Part shown: in pieces, positions 15,858 through 23,762 of the stretch
How positions within the stretch are numbered: position 1 is the stretch's first letter
Layout of the letters: each line of letters starts with the position of its first letter
Assembly: GCA_964422365.1 (NCBI GenBank)
Contig: CAYRAV010000037.1
Location: forward strand, 1 to 29,021
From: CAYRAV01 sp964422365
GTDB taxonomy: Bacteria; Bacillota; Clostridia; Lachnospirales; Lachnospiraceae
Direction of reading: 5' to 3'
Length of the DNA: 29,021 nucleotides
Position numbers and translations under genes: made by a program
Notes under the pieces: model-generated
Told to the model about the DNA's origin: nothing
Databases searched by the model: none
What the model saw: only the letters and a program-made list of their open reading frames with translations

Positions 15858-16859
15858 CTATCCAATCTTATGCTTTAATGCTACAACTCTAAGCTGCTTT
15901 GCTTCATATACCGGATTCCAGTTCTGCGCCAGCTTTAATTCTGCTCTTGTAGGTGTTTCAACATTTGCTCTGACAGCTCCTGTATAGGCAACACCACGCA
16001 TATGTAAAATATAAGCCCTACGGTTGATAATATAGTCAATACCTCCACCGGTCTGCTTATCACGGTCAACCTCTGTTGCTACATGTCCAACAGGGCTTCC
16101 ATTTCCAAGCGCAATAGCACCCTGACTAAATAAATAGGTAGTGTAAGTCCCATCACTATCTACAGGACAGCCATCATCCACCGTAACTCGGCGCCCTTGA
16201 TAAGTGTCAAACTCTACATCTGTTGAATCTCTTTCTGTTTCAATTAGATTTTTCTTTTTCAAATAAGCCTTTGTTGCACTGTGCATTGCAATATCGGTAA
16301 GTAATCCCTGTGCATCACCCATAAGCTGGCAAGCATCAATAAAGGCAGATGCGCTGATAATTTTTGCATCTGCCTTTGTCATAGCAGTTAAATCCAAAAT
16401 ATGATCTGCCATAGGTGTAACAGCTGTACCTCCATCAGGTGTATAAGTCCCAAAAATTCCCGCAAGAAGTGCAATCAATTCTTTCTGCATGTCTCTTGCC
16501 CAGAAACCGGCAACTAAATCTCCAATTGCTTTCATCGGATCGGCTCCAGCTAATGCAGCAGATAAATTTGTAGCTGCCCACATTTTCTGTCTAAACAATG
16601 TGGTAGATACATCCTTGTTAGAACCAATTTTTGCCGGAGTCATTTTAACATCTTCCAGAGTTTCCTCGGAATCTCCTGTTAAATCCTCGAAGAACGGCAT
16701 ATTATGGGTTCTTGCTGCCTCATTTGCCAGCCTGTCAAATTCAGGACTATTCACAATGATGCCGCTTTGCACCAATGCAGTTAATTCCATTGTTTTGTTC
16801 GTCACATACTTATTAAATAACTCTGGTACGATTACATCTCCAATTTTTGTAATTGGCAT
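15858..16859 (-). CDS. major capsid protein
   Basis: 333 aa, the shell subunit. It directly follows the GP20-type scaffold. The N-terminus (TKIGDVIVPELFNKYVTNKT) and the run from ALAGADPMKAIGDLVAGFW through KELIALLAGIFG match clostridial phage coat proteins with an HK97-like fold. Only this gene between scaffold and connectors has the size and composition of a capsid protein. RBS AAAGGTGATG upstream of the ATG. No separate protease gene is visible, consistent with a GP20-type scaffold that leaves without it (inference). Confidence 0.88.
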   Translation of the reverse strand: MPITKIGDVIVPELFNKYVTNKTMELTALVQSGIIVNSPEFDRLANEAARTHNMPFFEDLTGDSEETLEDVKMTPAKIGSNKDVSTTLFRQKMWAATNLSAALAGADPMKAIGDLVAGFWARDMQKELIALLAGIFGTYTPDGGTAVTPMADHILDLTAMTKADAKIISASAFIDACQLMGDAQGLLTDIAMHSATKAYLKKKNLIETERDSTDVEFDTYQGRRVTVDDGCPVDSDGTYTTYLFSQGAIALGNGSPVGHVATEVDRDKQTGGGIDYIINRRAYILHMRGVAYTGAVRANVETPTRAELKLAQNWNPVYEAKQLRVVALKHKIG

Positions 16860-16878
16860 TATACATCACCTTTCCCTT

Positions 16879-17538
16879 CTAAATTGTTACCCCGGCGGCT
16901 GCCGCCATTACCTTCGCCTGTTCAGGGTTATTCTTTAACAACTCTCCTTGTTTTGTAAGATTATAAGTTTCTTTTGCAAACGGATTTACTGTTCCACCTG
17001 CACCGCCACCTTGAGGGTTATATATTGGTTTCTGTCGCTCCTGTTTGAATAGATATGCCATAGTTTTATCCTCTCTGTAAGGTTTTAACATCTGTTCTAC
17101 ACCTACAGGTTGGTTTTCTTTGTCAAAAGTAAATTTGTCAATTCCTCCAGTTTTGTAAATTAAGTAATCAGGATCTAAAACACCAGCCTTTGATAACTGT
17201 TCCTTCACAGCATATGTTTTTATCATATTTGCATTTGCAGTCTGCTGATTTTTAAGATCTGTCTGTAAAGTTTGTATTGTGTTTTGTAATTCCTCATTAT
17301 CTGCATTACTTTCCTTAAGATCTTTAATTGTTGTGTTTAGTGTTTTGATCTGGCCTTCCAAATTTTCCTTTTCTGCATAAAGACTTTCATATTTACCTTT
17401 TCCAACATAATCCCCATTTCCAAGGTTGGCAATATTTACCTGTTTTTCCTTATTTTCCGGTTTTCCGTTATAAGCTTCAACAGCTGTTTTAAATTGATTG
17501 AACAGTTTCTCACCTAAAATTTCTTTTAAAAAATCCAT
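16879..17538 (-). CDS. GP20-type capsid scaffold protein
   Basis: 219 aa, phage minor structural protein GP20 family, which acts as the internal capsid scaffold. The N-terminus (MDFLKEILGEKLFNQF) is typical; a long coiled coil runs from about 45 to 130 (KYESLYAEKENLEGQIKTLN onward); the C-terminal part has PQGGGAGGTVNPFAKETYNL, a capsid-binding tail typical of the family. The ATG at 17538 is supported by AAAGGAG; the frame stays open upstream to 17616 but without a good site. It is preceded by a 270-base noncoding leader with hairpins. Confidence 0.9.
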   Translation of the reverse strand: MDFLKEILGEKLFNQFKTAVEAYNGKPENKEKQVNIANLGNGDYVGKGKYESLYAEKENLEGQIKTLNTTIKDLKESNADNEELQNTIQTLQTDLKNQQTANANMIKTYAVKEQLSKAGVLDPDYLIYKTGGIDKFTFDKENQPVGVEQMLKPYREDKTMAYLFKQERQKPIYNPQGGGAGGTVNPFAKETYNLTKQGELLKNNPEQAKVMAAAAGVTI

Positions 17539-17756
17539 ATTGCTCCTTTCCCTGCACTGTTTTTTAATGTGGTATCTCCACAGCAGTACGCACTTTAAAT
17601 GACTTGCGTTGGTCATATTGCGAATAGTTTAAACGTCTTTACGTTTCGGACATAGAAAAACACCAGCCAGAAGCTACTGACCACTCACCTCATATGGTCT
17701 TATTCACTTATAGATTTAACCAGTGTTTGGGTTGTTTAATTTTTTGCATAAAAAAA
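17539..17756 (-). ncRNA. candidate structured RNA leader upstream of the GP20 scaffold gene
   Basis: About 218 bases between a terminator and the scaffold ATG contain no gene. On the minus strand several pairings are visible: GACCA/TGGTC (17695-17699 with 17679-17683), AAACGT/ACGTTT (17641-17646 with 17631-17636, 4-base loop), and GGTCA/TGACC (17678-17682 with 17611-17615). The first and third share the same GGTC and exclude each other, as in a switch. I recall published GP20-a and GP20-b RNA motifs located upstream of GP20 genes; this leader is a candidate, but I could not compare it with the models. Confidence 0.5.
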
Positions 17757-17787
17757 CACTATTTAAAACGTAAATTTATAAATAGTG
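17751..17787 (-). terminator. terminator ending the portal/MuF transcript
   Basis: A 9-bp perfect stem (CACTATTTA 17757-17765 with TAAATAGTG 17779-17787) with a 13-base loop. On the minus strand it is followed by TTTTTT. It sits 24 bases past the small ORF and separates packaging/portal genes from scaffold and capsid. Confidence 0.75.
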
Positions 17788-17810
17788 CTACTTATGTTTA
17801 TGAATTATGT

Positions 17811-18044
17811 CTATTTATGAATTATGTTATGAAACTTTGGTTCTATTGTACCATTTGCCTTTGTATGATCACCTGTTTTCAATGCTTCTTTGATTTTCTG
17901 TTTATAATCATCAATGCCACCATAGCAATCATAATTCCAAGGCGGAAATGGTTGTGTAAACTTCCCTTTCCATTCCTGACGAAACTGCTTTAATTCCTTA
18001 TCATTTCTTAAAACATCTACTATAAGCATGTTCATTTTTCTCAT
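17811..18044 (-). CDS. small protein coupled to the MuF gene; possible antidote
   Basis: 77 aa, starting in an ATGA overlap with the stop of the MuF-zincin gene. No membrane segment or signal; the recognisable block is PFPPWNYDCYGGIDDYKQKI around residues 33-52, a pattern I have seen in small proteins beside minor capsid genes. A small soluble protein immediately after a polymorphic-toxin-like domain is what an immunity or antidote protein would look like, but no sequence feature proves this. A structural or assembly role is equally possible. It is the last gene before a terminator. Confidence 0.65.
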   Translation of the reverse strand: MRKMNMLIVDVLRNDKELKQFRQEWKGKFTQPFPPWNYDCYGGIDDYKQKIKEALKTGDHTKANGTIEPKFHNIIHK

Positions 18045-19714
18045 TCTACCATCTCCTTATAAGCCTCATATATTTCCTTTAAAATCCCATTAAATTCAGT
18101 TTTACTGGTATAATCCATTACATCAATACTTGCCATATTAGCAAAGATTTCCTTACAGACATTCATTCTACTCTCCTGCCAATATTCCACTGGATGCCCA
18201 CTATATAAAATATCATTCAGTTTCCCGCCTGATAACGCACTAAATATATCAGATAATGCCATATCATTATCATACTTCCCACCATATGAAAACCATTCAG
18301 CAATCTTATCAACATTATCATATACCTTTTGCTGCATGTTTTCAATGGCATGAAGAAATTTTTCATTTTGCCAGCTATGATACTCAAGTTCGTCCATTCG
18401 GTGTGACAATTCATGTGCCTGTACAAAATTCATGTCATACATTTCATAGTTAGGAGCATAGGGGTTATATTGTATTACATCTAATTGTGGATTATATGCA
18501 AATGGTGCTGTTAAATTTTCATTTAACTGATATTCCGTAGCTTCATTGTATAATATCATTTTATCATTATAAGGTGTTGATTTATTATTTAAAAGTATCT
18601 GTCCAAATTCTTCATTGGCATTTCTTATTTTCTCATCATTAATCTGTGGTATTTGTATCAAATCTGTTTTACCACCGCCAGCCACAAATGTCTTCTTCCA
18701 CTCTTCATATTTCATATCCTCGGGCACATAATAAGTCTTGCCATCCTCTCCCCTTGCAGCACGTTCACCAACTAAACCATAATCATCTTCAAAATATGGT
18801 ACTGTAACTGTTCTGCACCATACATGAAAAGGCGGTGCAGTAATTCCTACTTCCCATTCTGACATTTTAAAATGCTTCCCATCCATCCCCTGGCATATAT
18901 CCGAAGTATGGGAATCCAATGTTGCTACAATCTCATATTGCTCAACATCAAGCTCCTTGAAGCAGTCATTTTGTGCTGCAGATGAAATTGCAGCCATTTC
19001 AGTCATAACCAAACGTCCTGCATTGTTTTTATTTACATTTAATACTTTTGAAAGATTATCAATCGCCTTCTGTGGATCATCTCCTCTTATAACAGATTGT
19101 GCAAGTTCCCTGTGAAGTTCTTTTACCATTTTTTCTTTGTTGCTCCATATGCGGTCTGAAAAATTCTTTCCATCCGCAGCCCATGGAGTTGCAAGTACTT
19201 TGTTTATTTTTCTGATATCCAGTTCTGCAAGATTACTTCCTATGCCTGTACCTTTCTGTATCTCATAAGCAGTCCGATAAAAGTGTTCTGAATAAGATTT
19301 ATTGAGAAAATCTGTCACACCTCCATGATATTGTGCATATAAAAGTTCAGCATGTTGCTGCATTTGAAACTTCATTGCTTCCAGCCTTGAAATATGGACT
19401 TTTGCGGATGCATTTTCTAATTGTTTCATCCATTGCAGATTTACTGCATTTTCCTCACCAGCCTTAATGTATTGCTCTACGCTCCAGTGAAATTCTTTCA
19501 ATTCATCTTTTTTCAACAGTTGCCTGGCAGCTGAAAGACTTATGTCATTATTCTCTGCAAGTCTTCTATACCACCTCTCAATATTCATTGTAATATTATT
19601 CTGTGCTTCACGGAACTGTACTTCAATATCCTTTATATACTTCTTACTTTTCTTATAGTCTTCATCCTCCAATACTTCAAAACGTTTTTTCCAATATTCT
19701 GAACTTGCTGGCAT
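18041..19714 (-). CDS. MuF/SPP1 gp7-type minor head protein with C-terminal zincin-like domain
   Basis: 557 aa. Residues about 1-310 are the head morphogenesis domain of SPP1 gp7/Mu gpF, with the signature PPFHVWCRTVTVPYF near 294-308. From about 400 a second domain follows with HELSH at 434-438 (the HExxH zinc site), and QESRMNVCKEIFANM near 513-527, where Glu522 is the plausible third ligand, as in zincins that use an E-x-x-A helix. MuF proteins are packaged in virions and often carry variable toxin domains, so this one may deliver a metallopeptidase into the cell during infection. The start overlaps the portal stop (TAATG). Domain order is seen; toxin role is inferred. Confidence 0.82.
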   Translation of the reverse strand: MPASSEYWKKRFEVLEDEDYKKSKKYIKDIEVQFREAQNNITMNIERWYRRLAENNDISLSAARQLLKKDELKEFHWSVEQYIKAGEENAVNLQWMKQLENASAKVHISRLEAMKFQMQQHAELLYAQYHGGVTDFLNKSYSEHFYRTAYEIQKGTGIGSNLAELDIRKINKVLATPWAADGKNFSDRIWSNKEKMVKELHRELAQSVIRGDDPQKAIDNLSKVLNVNKNNAGRLVMTEMAAISSAAQNDCFKELDVEQYEIVATLDSHTSDICQGMDGKHFKMSEWEVGITAPPFHVWCRTVTVPYFEDDYGLVGERAARGEDGKTYYVPEDMKYEEWKKTFVAGGGKTDLIQIPQINDEKIRNANEEFGQILLNNKSTPYNDKMILYNEATEYQLNENLTAPFAYNPQLDVIQYNPYAPNYEMYDMNFVQAHELSHRMDELEYHSWQNEKFLHAIENMQQKVYDNVDKIAEWFSYGGKYDNDMALSDIFSALSGGKLNDILYSGHPVEYWQESRMNVCKEIFANMASIDVMDYTSKTEFNGILKEIYEAYKEMVE

Positions 19715-21108
19715 TATTCATCACCGTCCTGATTAGCATTGTCATCTGAATCTTGCTGTTGAAACGCATTAGTATACATTTCATTTTTCTTTTGCTCCTC
19801 CAGTTCCTCTTTTTCCAGCTGCTTCAATTCTGCATCTGCATCCTCCACAAGCGGATGATTTTTCAATATAGTCTTCTTGCTTACTATTCCAACAGAATCT
19901 TTACATATCTGTGCCTGCTCTGTATCGTTTTTAATGCAAGTACGTGTCCATGTCTGAATGATTGTTCCGCATTGAATGTTCAGATATCTGCATACTGCCC
20001 TTATCAGTCTTGAAAATCCTAATTTAAATTCTGTTTCCATCAAACCAACCTTCATCTCTAAGAGGGAATACATAAATTTCAATGCCTCCCCCGACTGATT
20101 TCCAAAGTTTTCTGGTTGTGGGTCAAATCCCTGTCCCTGTTCAAAAATTGCTTTCCTAGTTGCATCAAGCACACTATTTCTTGCTTCTATCGGTATTTCA
20201 ATGCTCAATGTAGATACTCCTGAATTAGTTTCATCACCTTCTATTTTAATTGTCTTATATTTCTTTAGATTCTGCAGAAATTCATTCAAGTCTGTTCCAC
20301 CATATCCAGTAAGTATAAAAATAAGTTCCTGAATATCATCTAAATCATTTATAAAACCGCTAAAGACCTTATCATATACGTCTATTAGCGGCTTTATATT
20401 GTGTAAATCATCTGTGTGAATATTATTATTAAAAAATGGTATAAATGGCACTTCGCCAAAATCATGCTTATAAAAAGATGTCATTTCGGAAGTTTCCGGA
20501 TTAACAAACATATCACAATATACAAAACTGTTATAAACTTCATCAGATGTTTTTCTTTTAAATGATTGTGCCTCAGTATCTGTCCAGTATGTGTAATATG
20601 TATACATATCCCCCGTTTTCTCGTCTAAATCCTGATAAACTCTCAACACACCTATTAATTTCTGTTTCAAATTCTTTGACCACACAGGGATAATCTGCCT
20701 GCTGTCTACCACATCCCACTGGAAACCGTCTTTATCGTTCCAATAATGTACCCAGCCAATTGAAGTATTTGCTGCATTTATGCAAAGTTCCATACAATTT
20801 TTTGCGTATTCGTCACCCAGTACTTCTGTAATTCTTTTATTGCTTTCTGTATTACCAATATCGAATAAAGGCGGTGCAGTAAATGCATATGAGGCTTTTT
20901 GATTTACAATAAGTCCATGAAAGTTTCTAGGAATACGGTTGTCGGCATTCCTTATTGGATTTCCTTCTTCATCCACCTTTTCTTTTCTCCTGAACAATAT
21001 ATCTGTTTGGTTTCGGTAATACCGTTCTGCCACATCTGCATATAGGATAAAATCTGTATGGCCTGCTTCATGCTTCTTTATAAGTTTCTTCATTGCATCC
21101 AATTCCAT
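19714..21108 (-). CDS. portal protein (SPP1 gp6-like)
   Basis: 464 aa, the portal through which DNA enters the head. The N-terminal third has YYRNQTDILFRRKEKVDEEGN followed by RNFHGLIVNQKASYAFTAPP, characteristic of the SPP1 gp6-like family. The C-terminal region has the long stem helix and a clip-like section with SALKFM-type GEALKFMYSLLEMKV. The C-terminal tail is Gln/Asp-rich. The ATG at 21108 is preferred: AGGTGAG sits 7 bases upstream, whereas the GTG at 21120 falls inside that site. Confidence 0.9.
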   Translation of the reverse strand: MELDAMKKLIKKHEAGHTDFILYADVAERYYRNQTDILFRRKEKVDEEGNPIRNADNRIPRNFHGLIVNQKASYAFTAPPLFDIGNTESNKRITEVLGDEYAKNCMELCINAANTSIGWVHYWNDKDGFQWDVVDSRQIIPVWSKNLKQKLIGVLRVYQDLDEKTGDMYTYYTYWTDTEAQSFKRKTSDEVYNSFVYCDMFVNPETSEMTSFYKHDFGEVPFIPFFNNNIHTDDLHNIKPLIDVYDKVFSGFINDLDDIQELIFILTGYGGTDLNEFLQNLKKYKTIKIEGDETNSGVSTLSIEIPIEARNSVLDATRKAIFEQGQGFDPQPENFGNQSGEALKFMYSLLEMKVGLMETEFKLGFSRLIRAVCRYLNIQCGTIIQTWTRTCIKNDTEQAQICKDSVGIVSKKTILKNHPLVEDADAELKQLEKEELEEQKKNEMYTNAFQQQDSDDNANQDGDE

Positions 21109-21125
21109 TACTCTTCTCACCTGCC

Positions 21126-22415
21126 TTATTTTAATATTGATATGCCTCCATGTTGCTTAAGATCTGTTACCTCATAATCATCAAGGCCATACCAGATAGC
21201 AGACAGCGTATGAGGGTCAATATCAAATTCATCCTCTATGATATTTCCATCTTTGTCAATTTTATATGTAAGCTCTTCTAATTCATCAATTGTATTAATA
21301 CAATTATCAAGCACATAGATATGTTTAAAACGTTTTACCTTTTTCGTATAAACAGTCCGTGAACCTTTAAACTTTTTGCATGGTTTTATTCTAAATCCTC
21401 TTTCTTTATAATATCTAATCGCTTTAGGTTCAGCACAGTCAGCTTTAATGATCTCTTGTGTACTGATAAATTCTTTTATATCTTCTGCAATCTCCGGGTC
21501 AGTTTTCCCATTGGTGTAGTATTCCCAATAAATATATAAATCCTTATTATCATGGTCTATAATCATTCTAAGCAATGCGTTATATGAGGTAATAAATCCA
21601 AAATCCATACCACACTTCCTAATTGGTGTCTTAATCTGTTTTATCATCTCTATGCCTTTGTCATAAGGCAGTTTATAAAACTGTGGAAACACTCTGGTGC
21701 CATTCACACCAAATCTTCCTTGTCTTGCAACACGATAAAGATCTGGATCATGTGATTTCAAATCATCCAACTGTTCAATATAACTTTGAGGAACATAATA
21801 GTTGTCATCTACTGTACTGAAATGATAGTATGTGTTGTTTGTGATGATAATTTGTTTCTTATACAATTCTTCATCATCAAGAATAAAATGTCCATTCTTC
21901 CTGTCCATGAAAAAAAACTTATAATACCAATTTGACTTGGAAACAGGATTACTTGACAATATAATATGATTACTTGATGCGGGATGCCGCAAACGTCCAA
22001 GTATTTCCTTAAAACCTGCATATTTGACTTCGGAACATTCTTCAATCCACACAATCGACACACCATTAATTGATTTTAACTTCGCTGGCTTATCCATCCC
22101 CTTAAAAATTATCATGCTGCCATTGCTAAACTTCACCCGCATGGGAGATTGAGTAAATTTTATATATGCTGACACTCCCATAGCTTCCACTACCTCTTCC
22201 AGAAGGGAATAACAGGAATCTCTTAAAGTATCAAAAACTTCCCTCACCACTAATGCCTTGCGTTTTTCCTGCAGTAGTTTAGTTATTAATTTAACAGCCA
22301 CATGATAGCTTTTTGAAGAGCCATAACCGCCCGTAAGAAGATAAAATTTACAATCCCAATTATCAATAAAATCCATAAATGCGTCATTTACACCAAATTT
22401 AATTGCTTTATTCAT
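21126..22415 (-). CDS. terminase large subunit (PBSX/XtmB type)
   Basis: 429 aa motor-nuclease. Walker A is GGYGSSKS in TGGYGSSKSYHVAVK near residue 31; Walker B is VSIVWIEECSEV, with Glu-Glu next to the acidic pair; LSSNPVSKSNWYY is the coupling motif. The C-terminal RNase H-like nuclease has MDFGFITSYNALL, an acidic site in KADCAEPKAIRYY, and DPHTLSAIWYGLDDYE near the end. The ATG at 22415 overlaps the small-subunit stop (ATGAATAA); a GTG at 22424 could also serve. The PBSX-type terminase usually packages by headful, so pac-type packaging is expected (inference). Confidence 0.93.
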   Translation of the reverse strand: MNKAIKFGVNDAFMDFIDNWDCKFYLLTGGYGSSKSYHVAVKLITKLLQEKRKALVVREVFDTLRDSCYSLLEEVVEAMGVSAYIKFTQSPMRVKFSNGSMIIFKGMDKPAKLKSINGVSIVWIEECSEVKYAGFKEILGRLRHPASSNHIILSSNPVSKSNWYYKFFFMDRKNGHFILDDEELYKKQIIITNNTYYHFSTVDDNYYVPQSYIEQLDDLKSHDPDLYRVARQGRFGVNGTRVFPQFYKLPYDKGIEMIKQIKTPIRKCGMDFGFITSYNALLRMIIDHDNKDLYIYWEYYTNGKTDPEIAEDIKEFISTQEIIKADCAEPKAIRYYKERGFRIKPCKKFKGSRTVYTKKVKRFKHIYVLDNCINTIDELEELTYKIDKDGNIIEDEFDIDPHTLSAIWYGLDDYEVTDLKQHGGISILK

Positions 22416-23115
22416 GCTTCTCACTTGCCTTTACAAATTGTATTTTAATTGGCTTATCTTTGTCTTTATCTTTTTCAACATCAACTTTAAGTTTTGCAAT
22501 CCTTGCTTTTTGCTCCTCTGTTGCAAGTTCCCAATTTTTATGCAGCATTTCATCATACTGCTTTATGAGTGACCTTAATTCCCCCTGTGCTCTCGCCTGT
22601 GCCTGCATGAACTTTGACTGTTTGTCAATGGCAGTCTGCACAAGGTAATCTTCTCCAATCACATTCCCATCTTTATATCCTGATTTGATAATGGTATTGT
22701 CTTTACTGTCTTTTACATAGGCAATGCGTTGTGCCCTCACGATGGCTGCATAGGCAATCTCTATGTTTTCCCAAAGGATGTCAAGCGGGTTCTTTTCGTT
22801 TATTTCCTGAATAATAGAAAAGGTCTCTTCTGGAAGATACTTCGAGAAGAAACCATGTGTTTCAGCGTTTTTATTTTTCTTGGGAACGCTTGGAGCATGT
22901 CCGACTGAATTTTTATTTCCTGGCTGTGCACCTCTTTTTTTATTTGAACGTTCGCTTTTCTTTTCCGAACGTTCGTTATCCCATTTATAAGTAGATTTCC
23001 ATCTCCTTACTGTACCAGGTGGAAGATTTAGTTGACTTGCAATCTCAACTAATTTCATTCCATTTTTGTACAGTTCTTCTGCTCTTTTTACTCTTTCATC
23101 TGGTGCTCTTGGCAT
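22408..23115 (-). CDS. terminase small subunit (PBSX type)
   Basis: 235 aa. An N-terminal helix-turn-helix (AEELYKNGMKLVEIASQLNLPPGTVRRWK) recognises the packaging site. After a basic linker with KKRGAQPGNKNSVGHAP and FFSKYLPEE, a helical oligomerisation core follows (NPLDILWENIEIAYAAIVRAQR), then a lysine-rich C-terminus that contacts the large subunit. RBS GGAAGGTGAG precedes the ATG. It lies only 37 bases downstream of a terminator. Confidence 0.9.
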   Translation of the reverse strand: MPRAPDERVKRAEELYKNGMKLVEIASQLNLPPGTVRRWKSTYKWDNERSEKKSERSNKKRGAQPGNKNSVGHAPSVPKKNKNAETHGFFSKYLPEETFSIIQEINEKNPLDILWENIEIAYAAIVRAQRIAYVKDSKDNTIIKSGYKDGNVIGEDYLVQTAIDKQSKFMQAQARAQGELRSLIKQYDEMLHKNWELATEEQKARIAKLKVDVEKDKDKDKPIKIQFVKASEKHE

Positions 23116-23151
23116 TTTCAGGTCTCACCTTCCTTTCGTTTTGTTTTGCGT

Positions 23152-23176
23152 GAAAAAAAGAGCCTATAAGGGCTCT
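23152..23176 (-). terminator. strong intrinsic terminator closing the two-gene cassette
   Basis: A 6-bp GC-rich stem (AGAGCC 23159-23164 with GGCTCT 23171-23176) around a 6-base loop, followed on the minus strand by TTTTTT. It lies 13 bases past the membrane protein's stop and 37 bases before the terminase gene, leaving little room for a separate promoter. Confidence 0.8.
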
Positions 23177-23189
23177 CATTAAAATAAAC

Positions 23190-23753
23190 TTATATACTGT
23201 TTTTGTTTTTTACTGTTTCATATTCTTCTTCTGTTACTAATTCATCTTCTGTTTCTTTGTTATCACTATTTGTTACCTTATTTCCAATGAATGAAATTTT
23301 TAATATTATGCTTATTATTCTATATGATGATAATAAAAAATATATAAACAAATATAACCATATTGCTTTTGATATTATCATTGTGTTTTTTATATCTATT
23401 TTATTTAAAGTATATATGTTGTAAAATGTTACCCGAAAAAAGAATATTATGGACAAAAATACCCATGTAAAACCAAATTGTATAGGTCTTAGAAAAAATT
23501 TCCTTATTCTAATTGAATAATATTCACTTTCTATCACTGTATTCATTATTTTATTTTCTGTAGAAAATATTAAAGCCACTAACGCACCTAAGAAACATAT
23601 GACTATTGACGCAAAACTTATTGTAGCACTTAATATTGCGTTAATATCATCCCAAATACATAATTCTGGATTAATAAATATAATAATAGCAACAAATATT
23701 ACTGCAATTACAACTGGATAATATCTTTCCCATATTTCTTCTAAGTTTTTCAT
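23190..23753 (-). CDS. four-helix membrane protein of the accessory cassette
   Basis: 187 aa with four clear transmembrane segments: about 12-28 (VVIAVIFVAIIIFI), 40-63 (ISFASIVICFLGALVALIF), 91-112 (FGFTWVFLSIIFFF) and 128-151 (AIWLYLFIYFLLSS). The C-terminal about 30 residues are charged and acidic (NKETEDELVTEEEYE), probably cytoplasmic. No family recognised. It starts 9 bases after the 301-aa gene, with no strong Shine-Dalgarno of its own, so coupling is likely. The codon use is very AT-rich by eye compared with the structural genes, consistent with recent acquisition. It may be the membrane effector or sensor of a two-component accessory system; that is inference. Confidence 0.8.
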   Translation of the reverse strand: MKNLEEIWERYYPVVIAVIFVAIIIFINPELCIWDDINAILSATISFASIVICFLGALVALIFSTENKIMNTVIESEYYSIRIRKFFLRPIQFGFTWVFLSIIFFFRVTFYNIYTLNKIDIKNTMIISKAIWLYLFIYFLLSSYRIISIILKISFIGNKVTNSDNKETEDELVTEEEYETVKNKNSI

Positions 23754-23762
23754 TTCACATCA

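Noticed and set aside
17611..17700. Possible hammerhead ribozyme in the GP20 leader (CTGGTG followed by GTCCGAAAC and an ACGT hairpin)
   Set aside because: The conserved CTGANGA core is absent: A6 is replaced by G and the following A by T, and stem I does not form convincingly.
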